From contig NZ_VIDQ01000006.1 in the NCBI RefSeq assembly GCF_009760915.1, forward strand, positions 86,860 to 150,859: DNA of 64,000 nt, given 5' to 3'. Position 1 is the first letter of the stretch. Every line of letters begins with the position of its first letter. Origin of the DNA: Azohydromonas aeria (GTDB lineage Bacteria > Pseudomonadota > Gammaproteobacteria > Burkholderiales > Burkholderiaceae_C). The position numbers and the translations under genes were made by a program. Shown here one piece after another: positions 19,970 to 32,363 of the stretch. A model generated the notes under the pieces. That model did not search any database, had not been told where the DNA came from, and saw only the letters and a program-made list of their open reading frames with translations.

Positions 19970-21232
19970 TCAGGCGCTGGCCTTCTGCTCGCGGTACACG
20001 AGCAGCGGCTTGGCGCCCTCTTCGATGTTGTGCTCGTCGACGACGACCTTGGCCACGCCGTCGAGCGTGGGCAGGTCGAACATCGTGTCGATGAGGGCAT
20101 GCTCCATGATCGAGCGCAGGCCGCGCGCGCCGGTCTTGCGCGCCAGCGCCTTGCGCGCGATGGCCGACAGCGCCGAGGGGCGGATCTCCAGCTCGACGCC
20201 GTCCATGCCGAAGAGACGCTGGTACTGCTTGAGCAGCGCGTTCTTGGGCTCGGTGAGGATCTGCACCAGCGCGTCCTCGGTCAGCTCGCCCAGCGTCGCG
20301 ACCACCGGCAGCCGGCCCACCAACTCGGGAATCAGGCCGAACTTGATCAGGTCTTCCGGCTCGGCCTCGCGGAACAGGTCCGACACCCGCTTCTCGCTCT
20401 TGCTGTGCACCGTGGCGGCGAAGCCGATGCCCGACTTCTCGGTGCGGTTCTGGATGACCTTCTCCAGCCCGTCGAAGGCGCCGCCGCAGATGAACAGGAT
20501 GTTGGTCGTGTCGATCTGCAGGAAATCCTGGTTCGGATGCTTGCGCCCGCCCTGCGGCGGCACGCTGGCCATGGTGCCCTCGACCAGCTTGAGCAGCGCC
20601 TGCTGCACGCCCTCGCCCGAGACGTCGCGCGTGATGCTGGGGTTGTCGGCCTTGCGGCTGATCTTGTCGATCTCGTCGATGTAGACGATGCCGCGCTGAG
20701 CGCGCTCGACGTCGTAGTTGCAGTTCTGCAGCAGCTTCTGGATGATGTTCTCGACGTCCTCGCCCACGTAGCCGGCCTCGGTCAACGTGGTGGCATCGGC
20801 GATGACGAAGGGCACGTTGAGCAGCCGCGCCAGCGTCTGCGCCAGCAGCGTCTTGCCCGAGCCGGTCGGGCCGATGAGCAGGATGTTGCTCTTGCTGAGC
20901 TCCACCTCCTCCTTGGCGCCGCCCATGTGCTTCAGGCGCTTGTAGTGGTTGTAGACCGCCACGGCCAGCGTGCGCTTGGCCACTTCCTGGCCGATCACGT
21001 ACTGATCCAGGCTGGACTTGATCTCGCCCGGGGTGGGCAGGTCGGACTTGGCGGACTTGGCGGCGCCTTCAGGCGGCACCTCGTCGCGGATGATGTCGTT
21101 GCACAGCTCGATGCACTCGTCGCAGATGAACACCGAGGGGCCGGCAATCAGCTTCTTTACCTCGTGCTGGCTCTTGCCGCAGAACGAGCAATACAGCACC
21201 TTTTCGCTCGAAGCGCCTTTTTTGTCGGCCAT
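19970..21232 (-). CDS. clpX: ATP-dependent Clp protease ATP-binding subunit ClpX
   Basis: Unfolds tagged substrates and feeds them to ClpP. The 420-residue protein has the N-terminal zinc-binding domain with [14 protein letters not shown] and [10 protein letters not shown]. The AAA+ core has Walker [16 protein letters not shown], Walker [12 protein letters not shown], and sensor motifs near [21 protein letters not shown] provides the IGF loop that docks on ClpP. It is transcribed after clpP, with a 155-base gap holding two strong hairpins. Confidence 0.98.
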   Translation of the reverse strand: MADKKGASSEKVLYCSFCGKSQHEVKKLIAGPSVFICDECIELCNDIIRDEVPPEGAAKSAKSDLPTPGEIKSSLDQYVIGQEVAKRTLAVAVYNHYKRLKHMGGAKEEVELSKSNILLIGPTGSGKTLLAQTLARLLNVPFVIADATTLTEAGYVGEDVENIIQKLLQNCNYDVERAQRGIVYIDEIDKISRKADNPSITRDVSGEGVQQALLKLVEGTMASVPPQGGRKHPNQDFLQIDTTNILFICGGAFDGLEKVIQNRTEKSGIGFAATVHSKSEKRVSDLFREAEPEDLIKFGLIPELVGRLPVVATLGELTEDALVQILTEPKNALLKQYQRLFGMDGVELEIRPSALSAIARKALARKTGARGLRSIMEHALIDTMFDLPTLDGVAKVVVDEHNIEEGAKPLLVYREQKASA

Positions 21233-21290
21233 GGAATGTGGGGTCGCTAATGCGCGTTAGAGGGTCGGGTCAATGATAGTGCAATGGGAA

Positions 21291-21320
21291 ACGGGGCTCC
21301 CCGCGTGCGGAGAGCCCCGT
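21291..21320 (-). terminator. Hairpin upstream of clpX, possible partial terminator
   Basis: ACGGGGCTC (21291-21299) pairs with GAGCCCCGT (21312-21320). On the minus strand it is followed by TTCCC, a weak U-rich tail. It could give partial termination or RNA processing between clpP and clpX. Confidence 0.5.
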
Positions 21321-21344
21321 CGCTCAAGGTGCTTAAGAAGCCAC

Positions 21345-21379
21345 GCCGCGGGCTTTTCCCTTGGAGAAAAGCCCGCGGC
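21345..21379 (-). other. Strong 14-bp hairpin after clpP
   Basis: GCCGCGGGCTTTTC (21345-21358) and GAAAAGCCCGCGGC (21366-21379) are exact complements around a seven-base loop. It begins nine bases after the clpP stop on the minus strand and has no following U-tract. An RNA-stabilising or processing element is more likely than a terminator. Confidence 0.65.
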
Positions 21380-21387
21380 AAGCCCCT

Positions 21388-21996
21388 TCAGGGCCGGCGG
21401 TCAATGACCTGATCAATCAGCCCGTAGCCCTTGGCCTCGGCCGCGGACATGAAGTAGTCGCGCTCGGTGTCGGCCTGGATCTTCTCCAGCGGCTGCCCGG
21501 TGCGCTCGGCCAGAATGCGGTTGAGCTGCTCGCGCGTCTTGAGGATCTCGCGGGCATGGATCTCGATGTCGGTGGCCTGGCCCTGCGCGCCGCCCAGCGG
21601 CTGGTGGATCATGACCTTGGAGTTCGGCAGCGAGAAGCGCTTGCCCTTGGCACCCGCGGCCAGCAGGAACGCGCCCATGCTCGCGGCGATGCCCATGCAC
21701 AGCGTGGACACGTCGGGCTTGATGAACTGCATCGTGTCGTAGATCGACATGCCCGCGCTGACGCTGCCGCCAGGGGAGTTGATGTAGAGCGAGATGTCCT
21801 TGTCCGGGTTCTCGCTCTCCAGGAACAGCAGCTGCGCCACCACCAGGTTGGCCGACTGGTCGTTCACCGGCCCCACCAGGAAGATCACCCGCTCGCGCAG
21901 CAGCCGGCTGTAGATGTCGTACGCGCGCTCGCCGCGGCCCGACTGTTCGATGACGATGGGCACCATGCCCAGGTTGTTCGTGTCCAGCGCACTCAT
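21388..21996 (-). CDS. clpP: ATP-dependent Clp protease proteolytic subunit
   Basis: Barrel-forming serine protease partner of ClpX. The 202 residues carry the catalytic triad: Ser in [11 protein letters not shown], His in VMIHQPLGG, and Asp in [10 protein letters not shown]. The N-terminal [20 protein letters not shown] is typical. The ATG at 21996 was chosen because AAGGAC lies a few bases upstream and homology begins at MSALDTN. An 18-residue upstream in-frame extension crosses untranslated sequence and was rejected. It lies between tig and clpX on the minus strand. Confidence 0.98.
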   Translation of the reverse strand: MSALDTNNLGMVPIVIEQSGRGERAYDIYSRLLRERVIFLVGPVNDQSANLVVAQLLFLESENPDKDISLYINSPGGSVSAGMSIYDTMQFIKPDVSTLCMGIAASMGAFLLAAGAKGKRFSLPNSKVMIHQPLGGAQGQATDIEIHAREILKTREQLNRILAERTGQPLEKIQADTERDYFMSAAEAKGYGLIDQVIDRRP

Positions 21997-22040
21997 GCAG
22001 ATTGTCCTTACAGGGGAGGTTCCGCGACGATTATGTCGCG

Positions 22041-22077
22041 AAGAAAACAAGGGCGCCGGCCTTGCGGCGCGGCGCCC
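22041..22077 (-). terminator. Rho-independent terminator after tig
   Basis: GGGCGCCG (22051-22058) pairs with CGGCGCCC (22070-22077). On the minus strand the stem is followed by TTGTTTTCTT. It separates tig from clpP and implies that clpP also has its own promoter. Confidence 0.7.
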
Positions 22078-22100
22078 TCGGGCCCTCTAAAAGCAAGCCC

Positions 22101-23408
22101 TTAGCCGGCCATCAGCTCCTCGAAAGGCAGCTGCTTGTCATTGACCTTGGCCTGGCCCAGCACGAAGTCGGTAACGTTGTTCTCGATCACGACGGCCTCG
22201 ACTTCAGCCATGCGCTGGCGGTCGCTGAGGTACCAGCGCACCACCTCGGCCGGGTTCTCGTAGCTTTGCGCCATCTCCTCGATGTGCGCCTGAAGCTGCT
22301 CGGGCTTGGCCTGCAGGTTGTTGGCGCGCACCAGCTCGGCCACCACCAGGCCCAGGCGCACGCGCTTCTCGGCCTGCGGCTGGAAGATCTCGGCGGGGAT
22401 CGGCGCCTTGTCGGCGTCCTTGATGCCGCGCTGCTTCAGGTCGGCGCGGGCACCTTGCGTCATGCGCTCGACCTCGCCCTCGACCAGCGCCTTGGGCAGG
22501 TCCAGCTCGGCCACGGCCACCAGCGCGTCCATCACGGCGGCCTTGTTGCGGGCCTGCACGCGGAACTTGACCTCGCGCTCCAGGTTCTTGCGCACGTCGG
22601 CGCGCAGCGCCTCGACCGAGCCCTCGGCGATGCCCAGCGACTGGGCGAACTCCTCGTTCACCTCGGGCAGGTGCTGCTGCTCGATCTTCTTCATCGTGAC
22701 CAGGAAGTCGGCTTCCTTGCCCGCGACGTCCTTGCCGTGGTAGTCCTCGGGGAACTGCAGCGGGAAGGTCTTGCTCTCGCCGGTCTTCATGCCGCGCACG
22801 GCCTTGTCGAACTGCTCGAGCATCTGGCCTTCGCCGATGATGAACTGGAAGCCCTCGGCCTTGCCGCCGGCAAAGGGCTCGCCGTCGATCTTGCCTTCGA
22901 AGTCGATGCTGACGCGGTCGCCTTCTTCGGCACCCTCTTCGGCGGCACGCTCGGTGAAGCTGCGGCGCTGCTTGCGCAGGATATCGATGGTCTTGTCGAT
23001 GGCGGCGTCGCTGACCTCGGTGGTCACGCGCTCGACCTCGGCAGCGGCCAGGTCGCCGATCTTGACGTCCGGGTAGACCTCGAAGGTGGCGTCAAAGGCG
23101 AGCTGGCCTTCGCCGGCTTCTTCCTTCTGCGTGATCTTCGGGGCGCCGGCCACGCGCAACTTGGCCTCGGTGGCGGCGTTGGCGAAGGCCTCGCCGACCT
23201 TGTCGTTCATGACCTCGTACTGCACCGAGAAGCCGTAGCGCTGGGCCACCACGCTCATGGGCACCTTGCCCGGGCGGAAGCCGTCGGCCTTGACGGTGCG
23301 CGAGAGCTTCTTCAAGCGCGACTGCACCTCGTTGTTGATGGCGTCCGCGGGCAGCGTCAGCGTGATGCGGCGCTCCAGCTTCTCGAGGGTTTCCACTTGG
23401 ACGGTCAT
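22101..23408 (-). CDS. tig: Trigger factor, ribosome-associated chaperone and PPIase
   Basis: Binds the ribosomal exit tunnel and folds nascent chains. The 435 residues have the usual three parts: an N-terminal ribosome-binding domain with the signature GFRPGKVPMSVVAQRYG, a central FKBP-type PPIase domain (EGDRVSIDFEGKIDGEPFAGG, with FPLQFPEDYHG), and a C-terminal helical chaperone domain. The ATG at 23408 begins MTVQVETLEKLERR. The apparent upstream extension MAKLVDAPGLGPDAR is the translation of the adjacent tRNA-Leu gene and is not protein. Confidence 0.98.
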   Translation of the reverse strand: MTVQVETLEKLERRITLTLPADAINNEVQSRLKKLSRTVKADGFRPGKVPMSVVAQRYGFSVQYEVMNDKVGEAFANAATEAKLRVAGAPKITQKEEAGEGQLAFDATFEVYPDVKIGDLAAAEVERVTTEVSDAAIDKTIDILRKQRRSFTERAAEEGAEEGDRVSIDFEGKIDGEPFAGGKAEGFQFIIGEGQMLEQFDKAVRGMKTGESKTFPLQFPEDYHGKDVAGKEADFLVTMKKIEQQHLPEVNEEFAQSLGIAEGSVEALRADVRKNLEREVKFRVQARNKAAVMDALVAVAELDLPKALVEGEVERMTQGARADLKQRGIKDADKAPIPAEIFQPQAEKRVRLGLVVAELVRANNLQAKPEQLQAHIEEMAQSYENPAEVVRWYLSDRQRMAEVEAVVIENNVTDFVLGQAKVNDKQLPFEELMAG

Positions 23409-23435
23409 GATGTCGTGCTCTTTCGTTGCTTCGTG

Positions 23436-23522
23436 TGGTGCGCGGGGCCGGACTCGAACCGGCACGCTCTTGCGAGCGTCAGGACCTAAACCTGGTGCGT
23501 CTACCAATTTCGCCACCCGCGC
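23436..23522 (-). tRNA. tRNA-Leu (anticodon UAG)
   Basis: An 87-base class II tRNA on the minus strand. It starts GCGCGGGTGGCGAAATTGG and ends CCCGCGCACCA with encoded CCA. The anticodon loop TTTAGGT gives TAG, and a long variable arm (GACGCTCGCAAGAGCGT) follows. It lies 27 bases upstream of the tig start. Confidence 0.97.
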
Positions 23523-23647
23523 CGTTGTCCCAGCGCTGCCGCCCGAGCGAGGCCGGCAGTGCGCAGTGAATTCGGCAAACCCCGGATTTTAGCCTCCCGC
23601 CGAGGCGGTCCCTCGCACGGGGGTTGCGGCATGGACAATCGCGTCCC

Positions 23648-24499
23648 GTGAGCATCGACCATTACGAGAATTTCCCCGTCGCTTCCGTGCTGTGTCCGCC
23701 GGCACTGCGCCCGGCCGTGACGGCGATCTACCACTTCGCGCGCACCGCCGACGACATCGCCGACGAGGGCGACGCGCCGCCCGCGCAGCGCCTGGCCGAG
23801 CTGGGCGCCTACCGCGCCGAGCTCGAGCGCTGCGCCGCAGGCGAGCCGGCGCAGGACGCGCGCTGGCGCCGCGTGTTCGAGCCGCTGGCCGTGCAGATGC
23901 GCCGCCACGCCTTGCCGCTGCCGCTGCTGCGCGACCTGCTCAGCGCCTTCGAGCAGGACACCGGCAACCCGCGCTACGCCGACCGCGCCGCGCTGCTCGA
24001 CTACTGCCGCCGCTCCGCCGACCCCATCGGGCGGCTGCTGCTGCACCTCTACGGCGTGCGCGACGCCGCGGCGCTGGCGCAGTCCGATGCCATCTGCAGC
24101 GCCTTGCAGCTCATCAACTTCTGGCAGGACCTGAGCGTGGACCTGCCGCGCGGGCGCCACTACGTGCCGCAGGCCGACGCGGCGCGCCACGGCCTGACGC
24201 TGGAGCAGCTTGCACTGCAGCAGGACGGCCCCGCCACGCGCGCCCTGGTGCGCGAGCTCTGCGGCTGGGCGCAGGCGCTGATGCGGTCGGGCGCGCCGCT
24301 CGTGCACCGGCTGCCCGGGCGCGCCGGCTGGGAGCTGCGCCTGGTGGTCCAGGGCGGGCTGCGCATCCTTGAGAAAATCGACGCGATGAACCACGCCACC
24401 CTCGCCCGCCGTCCCAAGCTGGGCGCCCCCGACGTGCCGCGCCTGCTGTGGCGCGCCCTGGGCATGCGCGCGGCGCCGCCGGCCGGGAGCCTGGCATGA
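23648..24499 (+). CDS. hpnC: Hydroxysqualene synthase HpnC
   Basis: In the HpnCDE route to squalene, HpnC converts presqualene diphosphate to hydroxysqualene. The 283 residues show the squalene/phytoene synthase fold: the first Asp-rich motif in HFARTADDIADEG and the second in NFWQDLSVDLPRGRHYVP. The GTG start at 23648 gives MSIDHYENFPVAS, matching HpnC N-termini; an in-frame start 24 bases upstream is less likely. The stop overlaps the hpnD ATG (ATGA), and hpnE follows equally tightly. No squalene-hopene cyclase gene is in the window. Confidence 0.9.
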   Translation: MSIDHYENFPVASVLCPPALRPAVTAIYHFARTADDIADEGDAPPAQRLAELGAYRAELERCAAGEPAQDARWRRVFEPLAVQMRRHALPLPLLRDLLSAFEQDTGNPRYADRAALLDYCRRSADPIGRLLLHLYGVRDAAALAQSDAICSALQLINFWQDLSVDLPRGRHYVPQADAARHGLTLEQLALQQDGPATRALVRELCGWAQALMRSGAPLVHRLPGRAGWELRLVVQGGLRILEKIDAMNHATLARRPKLGAPDVPRLLWRALGMRAAPPAGSLA

Positions 24500-25344
24500 C
24501 GCCGCAACAGTACGTGCAGGACAAGGCGGCGGCCAGCGGCTCCTCCTTCTATTACGCCTTCCGCTTCCTGCCGCCGGCGCGGCGCGAGGCCATCACCGCG
24601 TTCTACGCCTTCTGCCGCGAGGTGGACGATGTGGTGGACGAGGCGCACGACCCGGGCGTGGCCGCCACCAAGCTGGCCTGGTGGCGCCAGGAGGTGGGCT
24701 CGGCCTTCACCGGCAAGCCCAGCCACCCGGTGATGCAGGCGCTCATGCCGCACGTGGCCGACTACGGCATCGAGCCACGCCAGCTGCTGGCCGTGATCGA
24801 GGGCTGCGAGATGGACCTGCAGCAGACGCGCTACCTCGACTTCCCCGCGCTGCAGCGCTATTGCCACCTGGTGGCCGGCATCGTGGGCGAGGTGGCGGCG
24901 GGCATCTTCGGCCGCACCCAGGACAAGACGCTGCAGTACGCGCACACGCTGGGGCTGGCCATGCAGCTCACCAACATCATCCGCGACGTCGGCGAGGACG
25001 CGCGGCGCGGGCGCATCTACCTGCCGGTGAGCGAGCTGCAGCGCTTCGACGTCAAGGCGCACGAGCTGCTCAAGCGCGAGGCGCCCTGGGGCTACAGCGA
25101 GCGCTTCACGGCGCTCATGCGCTTCCAGGCCGAGCGCGCGCACCGCCTCTACGACGAGGCCCTGGCGCTGCTGCCCGACGCCGACCGGCGCACGCAGCGG
25201 CCCGGGCTGATGATGGCCGAGATCTACCGCACGCTGCTGCGCGAGATCGAGGCGGCGGATTTCCAGGTGCTGCACCAGCGCATCTCGCTGACGCCGCTGC
25301 GCAAGGTCTGGATCGCCATGCGCACCAACTGGCAGGCGCGCTGA
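24496..25344 (+). CDS. hpnD: Presqualene diphosphate synthase HpnD
   Basis: Condenses two farnesyl diphosphates to presqualene diphosphate. The 282 residues begin MTPQQYVQDKAAASGSSFYY. Both Asp-rich motifs are present: FCREVDDVVDEAHD and QLTNIIRDVGEDARRGRIYLP. YFR-like segments of the family appear as YYAFRFLPPARREAI. The ATG at 24496 overlaps the hpnC stop, and the TGA overlaps the hpnE ATG at 25344. An extra 16 codons upstream lie within hpnC and were not used. Confidence 0.93.
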   Translation: MTPQQYVQDKAAASGSSFYYAFRFLPPARREAITAFYAFCREVDDVVDEAHDPGVAATKLAWWRQEVGSAFTGKPSHPVMQALMPHVADYGIEPRQLLAVIEGCEMDLQQTRYLDFPALQRYCHLVAGIVGEVAAGIFGRTQDKTLQYAHTLGLAMQLTNIIRDVGEDARRGRIYLPVSELQRFDVKAHELLKREAPWGYSERFTALMRFQAERAHRLYDEALALLPDADRRTQRPGLMMAEIYRTLLREIEAADFQVLHQRISLTPLRKVWIAMRTNWQAR

Positions 25345-26663
25345 TGGCGGCGCCCTCGCCGGCCCGCGCCGCGGCGCGGCCGCTGGACATGGCCGTCGTC
25401 GGCGGCGGCTGGGCCGGCCTGGCGGCGGCGGTGGAGGCGGTGTCCCGGGGGCATCGCGTCACGCTGTTCGAGATGGCGCCGCGCCTGGGCGGGCGCGCCC
25501 GCGCCCTGCCCGACGGCGTGCTCGACAACGGCCAGCACATCCTTATCGGCGCCTACCGGCAGACGCTGGCGCTGATGCGCCGCGTCGGCATCGAACCCGA
25601 GCAGGTGCTGCTGCGCCTGCCGCTGTCGCTGGTGACCCCCGACGGGCGCGGCCTGCGCATGCCGCCAGGGCCGCCGCTGGCCACCTTCGGCTGGGCCGTG
25701 CTGCGCCGCCCGGGCTGGAGCGCGGGCGACCGGTTGCGGCTGCTGGGTGCCGCGCTGCGCTGGGCCGCGATGCGCTTTCGCTGCCCCGACGACTGGAGCG
25801 TGGCACGGCTGTGTCAGACATTGCCGCCGCGGGTGCGCGCCGAGCTGATCGACCCGCTGTGCGTGGCCGCGCTCAACACGCCGGCCGCGCAGGCCAGCGC
25901 CGCGGTGTTCCTGCGCGTGCTGCGCGACGCCCTCTTCGGCGGCGCCGGCGCGGCCGACCTGCTGCTGCCGCGCCGTCCGCTGTCCGAGCTGCTGCCCGAG
26001 CCCGCCGGCGCCTGGCTGCGCCGCCAGGGCGCGACCCTGCGCACCGCCACCCGGGTGCAGGCGCTGGTGCCCGCGGGAAACGCCTGGGAAGTGGACGGCG
26101 AGCGCTTCGACGCCGTGGTGCTGGCCGCCAGCGCCGCCGAGGCCGCGCGCCTGGCGCAGCCGCTGGCCCCGGCCTGGGCCGCGCAGGCCGCGGCGCTGCG
26201 CTACGAGCCCATCGTCACCGTGTACGTGGACAGCCCGGGCAGCCGCCTGGCGCTGCCGATGGTGCAGCTGCACGAGTCGGAACGCGCGCCGGCGCAGTTC
26301 GTGTTCGACCACGGCCCGCTCAGCGGCACGCCGGGCTGCTTCGCCGCCGTGATCAGCGGCGCCGCGCCCTGGACCGCGCGCGGGCTGCAGGCCACGGGCG
26401 AGGCGGTGCAGGTGCAGCTGCAGGAAGCGTTTCCGGCCGGCACCTGGCAGCAGCCTCCGCAGGTGCGGCGCGTGGTGGCCGAGCGCCGCGCCACCTTTGC
26501 CTGCACGCCCGCGCTGCAGCGGCCGCCGGCGCAGATCGCGCCCGGACTCCGGGCGGCTGGCGACTACGTGCAGGGCCCGTATCCCGCCACGCTGGAAGGC
26601 GCGGTGCGTGCCGGCGTCGCTGCCGCACAGGCACTCGACGTCGGCGCGGACGGCCGGCCTTGA
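25344..26663 (+). CDS. hpnE: Hydroxysqualene dehydroxylase HpnE
   Basis: A FAD-dependent enzyme that reduces hydroxysqualene to squalene, completing the HpnCDE pathway. The 439 residues start with a short Ala/Pro leader, then the dinucleotide-binding motif MAVVGGGWAGLAAAVEA and LFEMAPRLGGRARALPDG of the amine oxidase/phytoene desaturase fold. LDNGQHILIGAYRQTLAL is characteristic of HpnE. The C-terminal FAD motif is GLRAAGDYVQGPYPATLEGA. It is last in the operon and is followed within six bases by a perfect 10-bp hairpin. Confidence 0.93.
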   Translation: MAAPSPARAAARPLDMAVVGGGWAGLAAAVEAVSRGHRVTLFEMAPRLGGRARALPDGVLDNGQHILIGAYRQTLALMRRVGIEPEQVLLRLPLSLVTPDGRGLRMPPGPPLATFGWAVLRRPGWSAGDRLRLLGAALRWAAMRFRCPDDWSVARLCQTLPPRVRAELIDPLCVAALNTPAAQASAAVFLRVLRDALFGGAGAADLLLPRRPLSELLPEPAGAWLRRQGATLRTATRVQALVPAGNAWEVDGERFDAVVLAASAAEAARLAQPLAPAWAAQAAALRYEPIVTVYVDSPGSRLALPMVQLHESERAPAQFVFDHGPLSGTPGCFAAVISGAAPWTARGLQATGEAVQVQLQEAFPAGTWQQPPQVRRVVAERRATFACTPALQRPPAQIAPGLRAAGDYVQGPYPATLEGAVRAGVAAAQALDVGADGRP

Positions 26664-26668
26664 GTCCC

Positions 26669-26692
26669 CGGCATGCCATCCGTGGCATGCCG
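26669..26692 (+). other. Perfect 10-bp hairpin after hpnE
   Basis: CGGCATGCCA (26669-26678) and TGGCATGCCG (26683-26692) are exact complements around a TCCG tetraloop, starting six bases after the hpnE stop. No U-tract follows, so a classic intrinsic terminator is unlikely. An mRNA 3' stabiliser or a rho-assisted end is possible. Confidence 0.65.
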
Positions 26693-26740
26693 CACGCCCG
26701 GGACAACCCTGGGTTTCCATGTCAGCAAGCAAAGTGAAGT

Positions 26741-26763
26741 TTCGCGATGCAAAATATCGCGAA
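26741..26763. promoter_or_regulatory. Candidate IclR-type autoregulatory operator
   Basis: TTCGCGAT (26741-26748) and ATCGCGAA (26756-26763) are exact complements with a seven-base spacer. They end 19 bases before the chosen start of the IclR-family gene. The A/T-rich centre and position fit an autoregulatory operator. Confidence 0.6.
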
Positions 26764-26782
26764 CCACAGGACAATCGCCGCC

Positions 26783-27559
26783 ATGCAGAAGAAGGAAACC
26801 CAGACGCCCACGATCCAGGTCCTGGAGCGCAGTTTCGCCCTGCTGGACGTGCTGGCCGCGCACCGCGATCCGGTGTCGCTCAAGGAGATCAGCGAGCGCA
26901 CCGGGCTGCACCCGTCCACGGCGCACCGCATCCTCAACGACCTGGCAGCCGGCCGCTTCGTGGACCGGCCCGAGGCCGGCAGCTACCGGCTGGGCATGCG
27001 GCTGCTGGAGCTGGGCAACCTGGTGAAGGCGCGGCTGGACGTGCGCGACGCGGCGCTGGGCCCGATGCGCGAGCTGCACCGGCTCACGCACCAGACCGTC
27101 AACCTGTCGGTGCGGCAAGGCGACGAGATCGTCTACATCGAGCGCACCTACAGCGAGCGCTCCGGGATGCAGGTGGTGCGCGCCGTGGGCGGCCGCGCGC
27201 CGCTGCACCTGACGTCCGTCGGCAAGCTGTTCCTGGCCCATGACGAGCCGCAGCGCGTGCGTGCCTACGCCACCCGCACCGGGCTGGCCGGCCACACGCG
27301 CAACAGCATCACCGAGCTCGCGCGGCTGGAGCGCGAGCTCAGCAGCGTGCGCCAGCAGGGCGTGGCGCGCGACGACGAGGAGCTGGAGCTGGGCGTGCGC
27401 TGCATGGCCGCGGGCATCTACGACGACCAGAACCAGCTCGTGGCCGGACTGTCGCTGTCGGCGCCGGCCGACCGGCTGGAGGAAGGCTGGATCGAGCGCG
27501 TCAAGTCCACCGCCGCCGAGATCTCGCGGGCGCTGGGCCAGCACGGCGGCCAGGGCTGA
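26783..27559 (+). CDS. IclR-family transcriptional regulator
   Basis: A 258-residue regulator. The N-terminal winged HTH runs from TPTIQVLERSFALLDVLA through SLKEISERTGLHPSTAHRIL. The C-terminal IclR effector domain includes QTVNLSVRQGDEIVYIERTY, HLTSVGKLFLAH and GVRCMAAGIYD. The start at 26783 was chosen because an earlier in-frame ATG at 26747 lies inside a palindrome that is probably the operator, and an ACAGGAC sequence precedes 26783. The effector and target genes are unknown. Neighbours are hpnE upstream and a convergent peptidase gene, neither an obvious target. Confidence 0.9.
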   Translation: MQKKETQTPTIQVLERSFALLDVLAAHRDPVSLKEISERTGLHPSTAHRILNDLAAGRFVDRPEAGSYRLGMRLLELGNLVKARLDVRDAALGPMRELHRLTHQTVNLSVRQGDEIVYIERTYSERSGMQVVRAVGGRAPLHLTSVGKLFLAHDEPQRVRAYATRTGLAGHTRNSITELARLERELSSVRQQGVARDDEELELGVRCMAAGIYDDQNQLVAGLSLSAPADRLEEGWIERVKSTAAEISRALGQHGGQG

Positions 27560-27590
27560 GGCCACGCTGCCACGCACATGTCACCCTGAA

Positions 27591-27628
27591 ATGCAAAAGG
27601 CCTGTCCCCTGGGACAGGCCTTTTGCAT
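27591..27628. terminator. Bidirectional rho-independent terminator
   Basis: ATGCAAAAGGCCTGTCCC (27591-27608) is perfectly complementary to 27611-27628. The AAAA/TTTT flanks give a U-tract in either direction. It separates the convergent IclR regulator and the D-Ala-D-Ala peptidase gene and should end both transcripts. Confidence 0.9.
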
Positions 27629-27672
27629 GGCGGACGTCCTGCCGGCCCGGCAGGCTCCTTGTTGCCCGCTGC

Positions 27673-28710
27673 TCAGCCGCCGGTATGGACCACTGCAGTG
27701 ACACCAGCCGCCGTACCCTGCAGCAGCCACTTGCGCAGCCGCTCGGCGTCGCCGATGCGCGAATACTTACCGGCCGAGTCGAGCAGCACCATGATCAGCT
27801 TGCGCCCGGCCAGGTCGGCCTGCATCACCAGGCAGCGACCGGCTTCGGAGATGTAGCCGGTCTTCTGCAGCCCGATGTCCCAGCTGCCGCCGCGCACCAG
27901 GCCGTTGGTGTTGCGGAACGCCATCTGGCGGCTGCCGACGGCCACGATGTGCTCGGTGGAGGTCGAGAACTCGCGCAGCAGCTGGTTGCCGTGCGCGTAC
28001 TTGACCAGCGCCGCCAGGTCGCGCGCGCTGGACTGGTTGCGGCTGGACAGCCCGGTGGGCTCGGCATAGTGGGTGTCGTTCATGCCCAGCTCGCGCGCCT
28101 TGCGGTTCATGGCGGCGACGAAGGCTTCCAGGCCTCCGGGGTAGTGGCGGCCGAGCGCATTGGCAGCCCGGTTCTCGGAGGCCATCAGCGCCAGGTGCAG
28201 CATGTCCTCGCGCGACAGCTGCGTGCCCACGGCCAGGCGCGAGCTGCTGTTCTTCTCGGTGTCGACGTCTTCAGAGGTGACGGTGAGCACCTCGTCCATC
28301 GGCAGCCTGGCCTCGGTCACCACCAGCGCCGTCATCAGCTTGGTGATGGAGGCGATCGGCAGCACGGCCTGCGGGTTCTTGCTGAACAGGACCTCGTTGG
28401 TGTCCTGGTCCATCACCAGCGCGACGCTGGACTTCAGGTCCAGCGGGTCGCTGGTGCCGTGCAGGCCGTAGATCTGGCCGAAGGACAGGCGCCCGGGCAC
28501 CACGTCCTCCGCCGCGGCGCGGCGCGCCAGCACCGTGCGCACCTTGCTTTTCTCGATCTTCGCCTCGACGCGCTTGACCTCGACCCGCGCCGCGGACTTG
28601 CGCACCGGTTTTCGGTTGGCCGCTTCGGACGTGTCGGGTTGCAGCAAGGCCACACCGACCAATACGGCCAGCGACCAACTCATGAGGCGGAGATTCTTCA
28701 GGCGACGCAC
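27673..28710 (-). CDS. pbpG: D-alanyl-D-alanine endopeptidase, PBP7 type
   Basis: A periplasmic low-molecular-weight penicillin-binding protein that cleaves peptidoglycan cross-links. It has a signal-like N-terminal hydrophobic segment (SWSLAVLVGVALLQPDTSEA). The three penicillin-binding motifs are S-x-x-K in IASITKLMTALV, S-x-N in ASENRAAN, and K-T-G in LQKTGYISEAG. The stretch between the signal and LSFGQIYGLHG is Lys/Arg-rich. Start choice is uncertain: GTG at 28710 has GGAAG upstream and is used here, while TTG 28716 and ATG 28683 are alternatives. It is monocistronic, ending at the shared terminator with the IclR gene. Confidence 0.88.
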   Translation of the reverse strand: MRRLKNLRLMSWSLAVLVGVALLQPDTSEAANRKPVRKSAARVEVKRVEAKIEKSKVRTVLARRAAAEDVVPGRLSFGQIYGLHGTSDPLDLKSSVALVMDQDTNEVLFSKNPQAVLPIASITKLMTALVVTEARLPMDEVLTVTSEDVDTEKNSSSRLAVGTQLSREDMLHLALMASENRAANALGRHYPGGLEAFVAAMNRKARELGMNDTHYAEPTGLSSRNQSSARDLAALVKYAHGNQLLREFSTSTEHIVAVGSRQMAFRNTNGLVRGGSWDIGLQKTGYISEAGRCLVMQADLAGRKLIMVLLDSAGKYSRIGDAERLRKWLLQGTAAGVTAVVHTGG

Positions 28711-28844
28711 GGTCAAGCTTCCGGACTGCGGGGGCAGCAGAGTGTAGTTGAGGGCAAAAACATAGGCAATATCAAAAACTTAGAGCAACTTCCTCAAGTT
28801 TGACTTGCACATGCTCGGTCCCTGCGGGCCAACCGCACCCCTTG

Positions 28845-30386
<1,542 letters not shown>

Positions 30387-30399
30387 GGCCTTGTCTCCT

Positions 30400-32260
<1,861 letters not shown>

Positions 32261-32363
32261 CGGTCCAATATAGCACGCCCCTTGGAGGGCCCCCGCAATG
32301 GGGTTGCCCATGGCAGCCATGGCGTGCACGAGTGCGCGCGGCGAGGGCATGCCAAGCATCCTT

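Noticed and set aside
23409..23516. An N-terminal extension of trigger factor (MAKLVDAPGLGPDAR)
   Set aside because: This is the conceptual translation of the tRNA-Leu(UAG) gene and its flank.
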